From: an uncultured Bacteroidales bacterium
Lineage (GTDB): Bacteria > Bacteroidota > Bacteroidia > Bacteroidales > F082
DNA: 64,000 bases
Assembly (NCBI GenBank): GCA_905233685.1
Contig: CAJOEZ010000006.1
Coordinates: forward strand, 62,001-126,000
Direction: 5' to 3'
Made by a program: the position numbers and the translations under genes. How positions within the stretch are numbered: position 1 is the stretch's first letter; the number at the start of each line of letters is the position of its first letter. Positions 30,254-39,684 of this stretch are shown in pieces. The notes under the pieces are model-generated. The model saw only the letters and a list, made by a program, of their open reading frames with translations. It did no database searches and was not told the origin of the DNA.

Positions 30254-31645
30254 CTATGCGTTGGTGAGTTTAACAAGATGTTCAAAAGTATCCTTGGCCG
30301 TTTCAAACGCTGTGGCCTTGACCATGCAAGGGGGTAATTGCTGGTGATAGGACTCGCCAAAACGATAATCGCCAACGACAACAGGAATAACCGTGAAATT
30401 GGCCAAGCCATTTTCATTCAGGGTGCATTCGTCATTATGCCGGCTTTGCGCCCAATCCCATTCCTGATGGTACCATCGATTGGCGATGTTGTTGGAAACC
30501 AAGTCGCTTTTCACCTGTGAACTCAGAATGGGCATGAAAACACGGCAATTGTTGATGGCGTTGCGGATACGCCGCTCATATTCCGCGCCGCCTTCCAGCT
30601 TTTCCTCATCGAGCCAAACATTGACGCCAACTGCATGAAGCCTCTCAAACAGCGGCAATGCGATATAACGGTCTTCGTGGGCGTAAGAGATGAACACCCC
30701 GTTTTCCTGACGCGGAAGAAGGTTTACATCTGTGGCAGTTTTGATGTGATTGACAGCATCTTGCATGAAGGAACGCGCATCGGCAAACACCTTCACTTTC
30801 TCGTGCTCAAGATAATGCTTTAACGTGTCGTCGTTCTTGATTTCCACTGCCACTTGCTGCCCTCCAGAGGCGTTCCCGAATTTGTCGCGCAAGAGATACC
30901 AGAAGAACCGGAACATCCAGTCGTCGAACTTGTTGCCAACCGAAAACAATTGGAAATGCTTCAGGTAGCTCAAGAAGTTGTTGGAATCGTGGCTCTTGAA
31001 CCATGAGGCCACTTTTTCCATGGCATCGTTTTCGGTAAGGACGAATTTGTTATAAGGATTTTCAAGGTCAGCTTTGCCGAACACATAGCATAATACAGGT
31101 CGGGCAACACCAAATTCGCTATACGAAACCTGTTTGAAGGTCTTTTGAGCATTCTCAATTTGCACCACATCAAAGTTGCTTTTGCCCCACACCTTTTCCA
31201 TGGCAATTTCAACGTATGGATCGATGGTGGTTGAAAGCACGATACGGAAACAGCGCGTTTGGAGCAGTTGCATCAGCGAAGGCTCAATTTCCTCATCAAA
31301 TAACGGTAGGAAATCGTTGTTTCTCAACGCTTTTAGAACATAATCCTTTACCGTCTCATTATTACGGTCTCGAATCAATTCGGTGAAGTTTTGAAACTCA
31401 CTCTTTAATTCGAGATACTTGTGTTCGTTGAACTCTTCTTTGGTTGCCATTTGGCGCAAAGTGAGGTCAAATAGCAGTTTCAGGCTGTTGCCTTCCGCTT
31501 CAGGATTGACATCACGGTTAAGGACGGCTTCACTGCCGACCACGAGGGCGTATTTGTTGAGCAGGCAGTCCTTGGCGAATTGCTGCCAGGTGAAGTCGCT
31601 ATCGCGGCGGATACGTTGTTCGTTGGGTTTGGTTGTTACTGGCAT
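30254..31645 (-). CDS. Degenerate SIR2-like domain fused to C-terminal TIR domain
   Basis: 'KYALVVGSEAVL', 'IVLSTTIDPYVEIAM', 'CYVFGKADLENP' SIR2-like; 'GVFISYAHEDRYIALPLFERL...VWLDEEKLEGGAEYERRI...RWYHQEW' TIR. Start set to Met 31645. Confidence 0.75.
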   Translation of the reverse strand: MPVTTKPNEQRIRRDSDFTWQQFAKDCLLNKYALVVGSEAVLNRDVNPEAEGNSLKLLFDLTLRQMATKEEFNEHKYLELKSEFQNFTELIRDRNNETVKDYVLKALRNNDFLPLFDEEIEPSLMQLLQTRCFRIVLSTTIDPYVEIAMEKVWGKSNFDVVQIENAQKTFKQVSYSEFGVARPVLCYVFGKADLENPYNKFVLTENDAMEKVASWFKSHDSNNFLSYLKHFQLFSVGNKFDDWMFRFFWYLLRDKFGNASGGQQVAVEIKNDDTLKHYLEHEKVKVFADARSFMQDAVNHIKTATDVNLLPRQENGVFISYAHEDRYIALPLFERLHAVGVNVWLDEEKLEGGAEYERRIRNAINNCRVFMPILSSQVKSDLVSNNIANRWYHQEWDWAQSRHNDECTLNENGLANFTVIPVVVGDYRFGESYHQQLPPCMVKATAFETAKDTFEHLVKLTNA

Positions 31646-31715
31646 GGAATTATCAGATAGAATGAATACAGTGGCAAAGATATTGTTTTGCAACTTCAAA
31701 ATAGTTTCAATGCAC

Positions 31716-32966
31716 TCATGGCTTCCCGCCTCCATTAGGCATATTTCCGCTTCCGGAACTACTGCCGCCAAAACTACCGCTGCTCATACTGCCACTTCCA
31801 GCACCGTTAATCCAGTCCCACTGCTTAATAGCCGTTGTCGTTGCTGTCTGTAAGGAACAGCGCAAAAGTGAGGTGCCTTGCTGTATGCAGTATTCTTTCG
31901 CAGCAGGCCAGAACGGTTGCTTCTTTTTCATGCTTTTGATGTGGCGGTAGTCCTCCTTCCAGTTGTCTTGGAGTTGCTTTGTTATAGCACAATTTTCGGC
32001 AACAGTCACCTTTACATTGTATTCTCCCGTGCCCCAATGGGGTGCGCCTCCCGTGAGTGGCATATAGGAACGCGGAACGATGAAACAGCTTCCAGCGATT
32101 CTCATCAGCGTGTCGTTCGGGGTTCTTTTGTAGACAAACACACTGTCGGTTAGGTGGTTCGGGTCAATGGGGATCATAACACTGAAAGTACCCAGATCAA
32201 CATCTTTCGCCAGCATGATGGCTTGATTATACCATGACGAAGTGATGGTGAAGTCAATACTAACCGTCAGATTCTCGCGCTCCTCGAAATTGAAGGAAAC
32301 GCTTCGTTCGTATGTCTTGCCACGCTCAGGGTGGATGTGATTGGCCGAAAGGTTAGGCAGATGGCAACGATAGGGATAGAAGTACATAGAATCCAGCACT
32401 AAGCGGAACTTGCTGTGGTTGACGATTTCGTTGAGTCCAGCCTCCTCGGTGTCGACATGGCTATAGAACAGAAGGACATCCTTGCCATCACGTTGGGCAT
32501 GGAGTGTGAAGCCGTTGAAGTTGAAGTCGGAGGGGTCGAGGGCACCATTTAACGAGCCTTTGGAATAGAAGTCGGTCAAGTTGTTGAGGTAGGTGAGACT
32601 TTCTTCGTATCTACATTCGTTTTGAATCATCTGTTTCCATTCAGATTCCTGCTTCTTGGGAGTTTCTATCAGGTTCATCACTTCCGAAACGGCAATGCTT
32701 GAAGATTGGACGATAAGCGTGTTGAGAACGGCCAAACCGATGGCGCCAATAACCGACCTATTGTGCCTTTGGTCGTCAATGAAATTGTTGATTTTTTGGG
32801 ATTCTAAAGGCCCTAAAGTGTTAATGTCCAGCTGAATCGAGTTTGTGGCTTCGGATTTTAACTGGTCAGTTTGGGAAGGATTGATGTCTCGTTGCGATTG
32901 AGGCGGTTGGGCATTGGTGAAAAGCACCGTTGCCAAAAGGGTAAATGTAAAGAATAATCTTTTCAT
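31716..32966 (-). CDS. Secreted protein of unknown family with Gly/Ser-rich C-terminus
   Basis: Signal peptide MKRLFFTFTLLATVLFTNAQ; C-terminal 'GSGSMSSGSFGGSSSGSGNMPNGGG'. Confidence 0.6.
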   Translation of the reverse strand: MKRLFFTFTLLATVLFTNAQPPQSQRDINPSQTDQLKSEATNSIQLDINTLGPLESQKINNFIDDQRHNRSVIGAIGLAVLNTLIVQSSSIAVSEVMNLIETPKKQESEWKQMIQNECRYEESLTYLNNLTDFYSKGSLNGALDPSDFNFNGFTLHAQRDGKDVLLFYSHVDTEEAGLNEIVNHSKFRLVLDSMYFYPYRCHLPNLSANHIHPERGKTYERSVSFNFEERENLTVSIDFTITSSWYNQAIMLAKDVDLGTFSVMIPIDPNHLTDSVFVYKRTPNDTLMRIAGSCFIVPRSYMPLTGGAPHWGTGEYNVKVTVAENCAITKQLQDNWKEDYRHIKSMKKKQPFWPAAKEYCIQQGTSLLRCSLQTATTTAIKQWDWINGAGSGSMSSGSFGGSSSGSGNMPNGGGKP

Positions 32967-32996
32967 GGCAATTAGTTTTTATTTTGTTGATTTTGT

Positions 32997-35222
32997 TTAT
33001 TTTACATCAATTAGAATAAAGGCATTGTAATATTCGGGCAAGCCGTAGTTCGGCTCTGTCATCTCGGGAACGAGCAATACAGGGTCAAATTGTTCGGTAG
33101 GTTCTCGGTAGGTGTTGATTAGTTCCTCGCGTGCATGGAGGAAGGCGGTATGAATGTCTTCTGATTGAAGATACTTGTAAAAGGTTTGCATCAACAAGGA
33201 AGTGGCATCGTCATCCACGCTCCATAAACTGAGTATCATGCCTTTGACACCGGCATTCTTTAGGCTACGCTGCAAGCCATAGATGCCATCATCAGTCATG
33301 TAGCCTTGTGCGGTTTGGCAGGCGGAAAGCACGATGAGGTCAACGCCGGAGAAATCCATTTGAGCAATCTCGCGGGCCGAAAGAATACCGTCGTGCTGTG
33401 TTGCGTCAAAGTCATTGCTGTATAAAGCGGAAGTGGTACCCGCAAAGACGATTCCGCTTTGCGAAAGCGACTCGTCGTAACTGGCTGGCAGTAGGTCGGT
33501 GCCTTCCGGCGTTTCGCCAAGATAAAAACCGTGGGTAGCCAAATGAACAATTGCGTATTGTCCTATCATACAGGCAGCTCGTGTTTCGGTGGCAAGAGTA
33601 TCGGTCAGAAGGACGATGATAGAACTGTCGTATTCGTTACGAATGCCCTCGATTTCAGTTTTGGTACCGGGCAAGTTGCCAAACCTGAATTCCATGGTTT
33701 TCAGATGCCGGTAAGCCTGATCGTCGTTGGTGAATTGGGCTTCGTTGCCGTCATCAGCTGCTTGCGATGCTTTGAAGAAATCTATTCCGCCGCAAAGAAG
33801 CACCTTGCCACTGCGTTTTTTGTTTGGCTTGACGAGCAATTGTCGTGTGCTGGTCAAACGGTATAGGTTCTCGGTTTTTAATGAGGTCAAAGCTGGCAAC
33901 TTAGGCAACATGTATTCGATGGCCAATTCGTGGAAAAGGCCATCAGCGGCAAAATAGAGGCGTTGGGCGTCTTTGCCAATCGCGGTCAACAGTTCTGGAG
34001 TCCAGATGAGGCTGAAGTTGGTGGAATCGTTATAGAGTTCGTTTTTCATGTCCGAGCAGTCCGTGGTGACGGCATCGTACAAGTAATCGCCGTCGGTCAG
34101 CGTCAGGTTTTCAAGATCTTCTACGCTACGAATTTTAATAAATTGAGGCTCGCCTTTTTTCCTAAGTACCAAAGCTCCCATTTGTTTCTTGCCATATTTT
34201 TCGTATTGGATGAACTCCACGGCGCAGTCGGTGGGTTGCAGTTTTTTCTGTACTCGCTTCCACGTGAACGACTGCGGCTTGCCCGATTGGGCATATTCGA
34301 GCAACAGACTCTTGCCAAACAGTGTCACATCGTATAGGAAAGCGGGGTCGGTATCTTCTAACCTATAACAATCCACCACAAAGGGGCGGACACGCATCCA
34401 ATACTGTTCGCGGTCTTCGGGACTCATATCGCCAAGATGTAGCATGGCATCGGCTTTCTTCAAGGCGAAGTATTCTTTATAGCATTTCAAAGCCTCTTCT
34501 TTAGGGTTGGCCATGCCGGTGCCACCGCTTTCCTGTTGTAACATCAGTATCTTGGCCTTCTTTCGGAGGGCTTCTCCATAAGGTTCGCATTTCTTGTTAG
34601 GATAGCTGTTAATCACCAAATCAATGTCATTAAGGGCTTCCTTGAATTGACCGACGCGGGCTTTGCACATAGCCAATTGGGAGACGAAATCGAGGATGTC
34701 GTTTTCGGAACTGAGGGCCGAATGCATCCATTTCTCAGCCTCTTTCATCTCCGCATAAGCTTCCGTATAACGGCCTTGCTTGTAATAAAGTTGCGCCAAC
34801 TCTTCGTGCATGACGAAACGATAATAAAAAATGTCCTTACCCCAGGTTTCATGTCCAGGGTCTTCGACGAAAGCCACGGCTTCCTTGAAACACTTTTCGG
34901 CCAAGGCATACGAGCGCGAATCTTCGTCAGAGTTGAGGTAATGGTAGTCGCCATAGAGCTTGTAACATTTGACAAACAACAGAAGGCTGTCCTTGTCCTG
35001 TTGGGTGAGTATTCCCTCTTTGTCACTTTGGCTGATGGCAGCTTCGTAGGCGTCGATGATACGCTTGATTTGCGCCTTGTTGCCCACTTCAACATAGCTT
35101 TTTCGTCCTTCTTCGAGGAGCATTTCAAGGTGGGCAATGGTTGTGTTCTTGTAGGATTGCGCAATCAAGGGACTGACTGCCAAGCTGAGCAGAAATAATA
35201 ATGTTATAGATCTGGTTTTCAT
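32997..35222 (-). CDS. Secreted TPR-CHAT protease-like protein
   Basis: Signal peptide; TPR-like helices; CHAT core 'IVHLATHGFYLGE' (His) and 'DLIVLSACQTAQG...LQRSLKNAGVKGMILSLWSVDDDAT' (Cys). Confidence 0.88.
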   Translation of the reverse strand: MKTRSITLLFLLSLAVSPLIAQSYKNTTIAHLEMLLEEGRKSYVEVGNKAQIKRIIDAYEAAISQSDKEGILTQQDKDSLLLFVKCYKLYGDYHYLNSDEDSRSYALAEKCFKEAVAFVEDPGHETWGKDIFYYRFVMHEELAQLYYKQGRYTEAYAEMKEAEKWMHSALSSENDILDFVSQLAMCKARVGQFKEALNDIDLVINSYPNKKCEPYGEALRKKAKILMLQQESGGTGMANPKEEALKCYKEYFALKKADAMLHLGDMSPEDREQYWMRVRPFVVDCYRLEDTDPAFLYDVTLFGKSLLLEYAQSGKPQSFTWKRVQKKLQPTDCAVEFIQYEKYGKKQMGALVLRKKGEPQFIKIRSVEDLENLTLTDGDYLYDAVTTDCSDMKNELYNDSTNFSLIWTPELLTAIGKDAQRLYFAADGLFHELAIEYMLPKLPALTSLKTENLYRLTSTRQLLVKPNKKRSGKVLLCGGIDFFKASQAADDGNEAQFTNDDQAYRHLKTMEFRFGNLPGTKTEIEGIRNEYDSSIIVLLTDTLATETRAACMIGQYAIVHLATHGFYLGETPEGTDLLPASYDESLSQSGIVFAGTTSALYSNDFDATQHDGILSAREIAQMDFSGVDLIVLSACQTAQGYMTDDGIYGLQRSLKNAGVKGMILSLWSVDDDATSLLMQTFYKYLQSEDIHTAFLHAREELINTYREPTEQFDPVLLVPEMTEPNYGLPEYYNAFILIDVK

Positions 35223-35226
35223 ATAC

Positions 35227-36387
35227 TTAGTGTTTAATTAATAATACATCGTTAGGACCGCAGGGCATATATATGATATTACTTTCAAAGTCGACTATTG
35301 GAGATGTAACATTATATGCAACTCTTTGTTGTTGCAATGGAATGTTAATTTCAAAGAAGCCGTTGGAGTCTGTTAGTCCACGAACTATTTCGCGGTAATC
35401 ATGATTCTCGTCTTGGTCGGAAATGATGATTTCACAATTTGGAACAAGTGATTCGTTTTCGGTGTCCCATAGACTGAAACAAATGCGGCCGTAAATTTCA
35501 GGATTTCGTTTGATATTGAGCGATGTTGTCTCGGAAAGCGGCATGATAGTGTCTATGTCAAAAAAGCTTTTGAATGAGACCTTGATGCCTACATCTTGAC
35601 CAAGTCGATGGCGTGGGATTCTTTTAAAAAATGCTTTTCCCCTTTGTAGGCAGATAGTGTCAGTTAAGACTTCACTATCAAGGTATAAAGTGACTACACC
35701 ATCATCAGAAGGCAAGTTCTTGTTTTCAGTAATGTCATTTACCTTAATTTCAGCCGTTATTGGGACAAATTGTCTAATAGTGTAAGTCCATATGGTAACC
35801 ATAGCCAAACCTCCTAATGTCCAAACTGAAGTTTTTCTGACCAGCATTCGCTTGTGCCGCTGCCAAATGGTGTCGAACTCGACATTGAGCAGTTTAGAGA
35901 TGAGCTGTACATAGGCCCGTTCTTTGTTGAGCCACGGCTGGCGGTAAATCTTCTCATGAATATTGGCTCCAAGGATTTCGGGCAATCCGAGTTGATCAAT
36001 GACTGGGTTGAAACATTCCGTGTCGGGATTGCCACTGTGGGGCGTGCCTTCCACGATGAAGAAATGGATGTTTTTAGTGCGTCCGAGGCTATGGAAAAAC
36101 TCGATTTCCTTGCCCACCCATTCGGATTGCGCCGAGTTGGGCGAACAGATGACGATAAGGTTTTTCGAGGCTCTCAGCCTTTCCTGCAATTCTTCGGTAA
36201 GCCCGCCTGGCTGAATATCGGTTGGGGCAAAAAACACGGGCTTGATGGGCGTCCGTTTCCATCCATGCTCACTACACAATGTGGCGGGCATCCGGTAATG
36301 TTCCAGCTTCTTTTGCAGCTTCTTACCCCAAGCAGTGTCCTTCGAGCTGTAGCTGATGAAGGCGAAGTATTTAAAGGAGTTAGTCAT
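35227..36387 (-). CDS. Membrane TIR protein (TIR-TM-extracytoplasmic beta-rich domain), paralogue 1
   Basis: 'FAFISYSSKDTAWGKKLQKKLE...LIVICSPNSAQSEWVGKEI' TIR; TM 'VWTLGGLAMVTIWTYTI'; CarboxypepD_reg-like C-terminus. Confidence 0.83.
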   Translation of the reverse strand: MTNSFKYFAFISYSSKDTAWGKKLQKKLEHYRMPATLCSEHGWKRTPIKPVFFAPTDIQPGGLTEELQERLRASKNLIVICSPNSAQSEWVGKEIEFFHSLGRTKNIHFFIVEGTPHSGNPDTECFNPVIDQLGLPEILGANIHEKIYRQPWLNKERAYVQLISKLLNVEFDTIWQRHKRMLVRKTSVWTLGGLAMVTIWTYTIRQFVPITAEIKVNDITENKNLPSDDGVVTLYLDSEVLTDTICLQRGKAFFKRIPRHRLGQDVGIKVSFKSFFDIDTIMPLSETTSLNIKRNPEIYGRICFSLWDTENESLVPNCEIIISDQDENHDYREIVRGLTDSNGFFEINIPLQQQRVAYNVTSPIVDFESNIIYMPCGPNDVLLIKH

Positions 36388-39300
36388 TTTCTTTAGGTTT
36401 TATTTTACTTTCGATTTCAGCTATTTTTTGTTTGGTCTTGAGGGTGCTTTGACCTTCAGCTCCAAATAATTGTACTTTGATTTGATAAGATTTGTTGAAA
36501 CATTCAAGAGCTTTTTCGTAATTGACCAGTTTGTTGTATGTGTTTCCAAGGTTTTCGTATTCTATGGCAACCTCGGAATGGTTTTCTCCATAAATGGATT
36601 TCTTAATGCTCAAGGATTTTCTAAATGATTCCAAAGCATCCTCGTAATTGTCCAACCTGTAATAAGCTATTCCAATTTTGTTGTACCTTAATGCAACGTC
36701 GGTATGGCTTTCTCCTAAATTGGTGATTTGGAGGGGAAGGGCTTTATTATAGTATTCTAAAGCCATGCCGTAGTTGCCTTGACTGCTATACGAATCTCCG
36801 ACATTATTGTAATATGTGGCCATCTTGTAATGATTTTCTCCATAGACAGATTTGTATATTTCCAAAGCTTTCTTGAAAGATTCCAATGCCTTGTCGTAGT
36901 TTTTCATCCTATAATATATTATTCCAATTTTGTTATGTATAAAAGCGACATCAATATGATTTTCGCCTAAATTGGCAGTCTTAATCAGAAGTGTTTTGCT
37001 GTAGTATTCCAAAGCCTTTTCGTAATTGCCTTGTCTTAAGAATGTTTCTGCCACATTGCTATATGCGATGCCGATATCGGAATGATTCTCGTCGTATAAG
37101 GATTTGTATATTTCCAAGGCTTTGATAAAAGGCTCTAATGCTTGGTCGTTTTTTCCCAAATTCAAGTATGCTATTCCAATCTTGTTATACCTTAGAGCGA
37201 CATCAACATGGTTTTCACCTAAGTTGGCAATCTCAATAGGTAGTGCTTTATTATGGTATTCCAAAGCTTTATTGTAGTCGTTAAGGTTTTCATATACAGA
37301 TGCGATGTTGTCGTATTCGAAAGCAACATGGGGATGAATCGTATCTAATACGGATTTGTAAATTAATAAAGCTTTATTATAAAACTTTAATGCGTTTTCG
37401 TTATTGTTCTGATGGTAATATACAGAGCCAATATTGTTATAACTTAGAGCAACAGCCGTATGGTTTTCTCCAAAAAAGGATAGTTGGATAGACAAGGCTT
37501 TGTTGAAATAGAAGAGTGCTTGGTCATAATTACATTGCTTCAAATAAATGTTTCCGATATTATTGTATGCTAAAGCAACAGCGCTGTGTTGCTCTCCGAA
37601 AGAGATTTGGTCGATTTTTAATGCTTTGTCATAATACTCCAACGCTGAGTCATAGTTGCCTTGTTCGAAATAAATCTTCCCAATATTGTTATATGTAGTA
37701 GCGACATCGGGGTGATTCTCTCCAAGGTTGGCAGTTTTGATATTTAGAGCTTTATTGTTGTATTCCTGAGCTTTTTCATATAGCCCTTGATTTTCGTAAA
37801 CTAATGCGATGTTGTTGTATGCTTTCGCGACATTTGGGTGGTATTCTCCAAGAGTTAAGTTCCAAATCTTCGCTGCTTTTTCACAATACTCCAATGCTTT
37901 TTCATAATCTCCATTACTTAAGTAAGTTGACCCAATATTGTTGTAGCTTAAGCCAATGCTAGAATGTTTCTCGCCATAAATGTTTTTTTGTATTTCTAAT
38001 GCTTTGTTATAATAATACAAAGCTTTGTCATAATCGTTTAGTTGACTATAAACTGTTCCAATATTACTGAGTGTGGTAGCAGTCATTGGGTGGTTTTCTC
38101 CTACACTTGATTTCAAAGTACCTAAAGCTTTATTATAGTTTTTAAGAGCTTCCTCATAATTATCTATTGCACTATAGATTGCTCCAATGTTATTATATTC
38201 GAATGCTACTTTAGGATAGCTTTCTCCTAAATCAGCTATTAGCGAGGGTAGGGAATTGTTGTAGATCTGTAAAGCCCTTTCATAATCACCTTGATGGCAA
38301 TACGCTGCTCCGATATTGTTATCAATGAGATGGATTAAAGGTTTGTTGACTTGTTCTTTACCATAACAAGCGTTTTGAGCCATGTTGAAGAACTCAAGAG
38401 CTTTTACATAGTCTCCAAGGTGCAAGTAAATCATCCCAATATTGTTGTAACTGTATGCAATGGTGGAATGGTCTTCCCCGAAAATGGATTTTATCATTCT
38501 CAAAGATTCTTCCAAATTCTCCATGGCTTTATCATAATTGCCTGTATAAATGAGCGTTATTCCAATATTGTTGCGACATAGGGCTGCCCACTCGCTATTT
38601 TCCCCATATTGGGAAAGTGCTTGTTTCAATGCTTCTTGATAATAGTTTAAGGATTTCGAATAGTCGGCGAGATAATCGCAGATAAACATACCCGCCTCAT
38701 ATCGCCACTGTACATTGGTGGTGTCCAATCTTGCCCTCAATTCCAAATAATGAGCTGCAGAATCATTTTGATATTGCGCCGCAAAGGTCTCGTAATAGCT
38801 GTAGCAACGTCTGGCCAGTTCCTCCTTGTCAACGGCATGAACCGCCTTTGCTTTGCCTAATTGTTCTTCCTGTTCTTGGATGGCTTGTTCTTCACGCAGG
38901 TATTCCTTCACTTGCTCGTTAGGGTTACCACGGCTTTTCAAAAGCGAGTCGGCTTTCACCAATTCGCCGTTCTCAATGCAATAGGAAACTTGTCGGTAAA
39001 ACTCGTCCAATTGGTCGTAGTCCAATTCGGAATAGCGTTTCGCCATGTCGGAGATCAGCTTTTCGTTGTTTTCCTGGTCTTGGTAGAGTTTCTGTAACGA
39101 CTGTCGGTATTCTTCATCAGAGATTTTCCGCTGTTCTTTCAAAGCTTCAATCTCGTCCTCTCGTTCATGAAGCTGTTTTTCAAGGTTCCTTCTTATTTTT
39201 CGTTCAGCTACCAACTTGTCTTGCTCCTGCTTTTCTGGTGTCTCCATCACCAAATAAATAGGGTTTGAGGAGTGTTTGTAAGTCCTCGGGCAGGCATCCA

Positions 39301-39565
39301 TATCCACCAATTGGTAGCCTTTCTTTCTTACCGAATCGAGGTGGAATTGTGTTTCAGGCATGGGAAAAGAAAAGGCGCCATCGTCGGTTTTTACTAATAC
39401 GGTGGTTCGCCCTCGTATGGAAACAGTAGCTCCTTTCAATCCTTGGCCAGGCACGTGTTTGCCGTCCACCATACGGCCTTTGGTCTTCACATAGCCTTGC
39501 TGGGTCTGGGCGAAACTCATTGTTGCAATGAGCAAAACCAATAATAAACACAACAACTTTTTCAA
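36380..39565 (-). CDS. Secreted CarboxypepD_reg-like / long TPR protein (copy 1, 1061 aa)
   Basis: Signal peptide then 'QTQQGYVKTKGRM..PGQGLKGATVSIRGRTTVLVKTDDGAFSFP' followed by about 17-18 42-aa kinesin-light-chain-like TPR units. Confidence 0.88.
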   Translation of the reverse strand: MKKLLCLLLVLLIATMSFAQTQQGYVKTKGRMVDGKHVPGQGLKGATVSIRGRTTVLVKTDDGAFSFPMPETQFHLDSVRKKGYQLVDMDACPRTYKHSSNPIYLVMETPEKQEQDKLVAERKIRRNLEKQLHEREDEIEALKEQRKISDEEYRQSLQKLYQDQENNEKLISDMAKRYSELDYDQLDEFYRQVSYCIENGELVKADSLLKSRGNPNEQVKEYLREEQAIQEQEEQLGKAKAVHAVDKEELARRCYSYYETFAAQYQNDSAAHYLELRARLDTTNVQWRYEAGMFICDYLADYSKSLNYYQEALKQALSQYGENSEWAALCRNNIGITLIYTGNYDKAMENLEESLRMIKSIFGEDHSTIAYSYNNIGMIYLHLGDYVKALEFFNMAQNACYGKEQVNKPLIHLIDNNIGAAYCHQGDYERALQIYNNSLPSLIADLGESYPKVAFEYNNIGAIYSAIDNYEEALKNYNKALGTLKSSVGENHPMTATTLSNIGTVYSQLNDYDKALYYYNKALEIQKNIYGEKHSSIGLSYNNIGSTYLSNGDYEKALEYCEKAAKIWNLTLGEYHPNVAKAYNNIALVYENQGLYEKAQEYNNKALNIKTANLGENHPDVATTYNNIGKIYFEQGNYDSALEYYDKALKIDQISFGEQHSAVALAYNNIGNIYLKQCNYDQALFYFNKALSIQLSFFGENHTAVALSYNNIGSVYYHQNNNENALKFYNKALLIYKSVLDTIHPHVAFEYDNIASVYENLNDYNKALEYHNKALPIEIANLGENHVDVALRYNKIGIAYLNLGKNDQALEPFIKALEIYKSLYDENHSDIGIAYSNVAETFLRQGNYEKALEYYSKTLLIKTANLGENHIDVAFIHNKIGIIYYRMKNYDKALESFKKALEIYKSVYGENHYKMATYYNNVGDSYSSQGNYGMALEYYNKALPLQITNLGESHTDVALRYNKIGIAYYRLDNYEDALESFRKSLSIKKSIYGENHSEVAIEYENLGNTYNKLVNYEKALECFNKSYQIKVQLFGAEGQSTLKTKQKIAEIESKIKPKEND
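36383..38650 (-). repeat. 126-bp-period TPR repeat array
   Basis: 'ALEYYNKALxIxKSxxGENHPxVAxxYNNIGxxYxxxGNYDK' repeated about 17-18 times. Confidence 0.88.
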
Positions 39566-39592
39566 GACGAATAGTTCTTAATGATAGTGGCT

Positions 39593-39601
39593 GCAAAAAT
39601 A
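39593..39601 (-). promoter_or_regulatory. -7 element TATTTTTGC upstream of TPR copy 1
   Basis: Minus strand TAnnTTTGC 28 nt upstream of the ATG at 39565. Confidence 0.5.
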
Positions 39602-39625
39602 ATAGAAAAAAAGGAAACAATCAAG

Positions 39626-39654
39626 AAAAACGGGCAGGCAAACATATCTGCCCG
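39626..39654 (-). terminator. Terminator between PPC gene and TPR copy 1
   Basis: Minus strand CGGGCAGATATGTTTGCCTGCCCG followed by TTTTTC. Confidence 0.7.
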
Positions 39655-39684
39655 CCCATTAAGTGTAAGATGAAAAAGCTTGGG

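Noticed and set aside
36383-38650. CRISPR-like or tandem DNA repeat interpretation of the 126-bp periodicity
   Set aside because: Periodicity is explained by 42-aa TPR coding units; no short identical direct repeats with unique spacers
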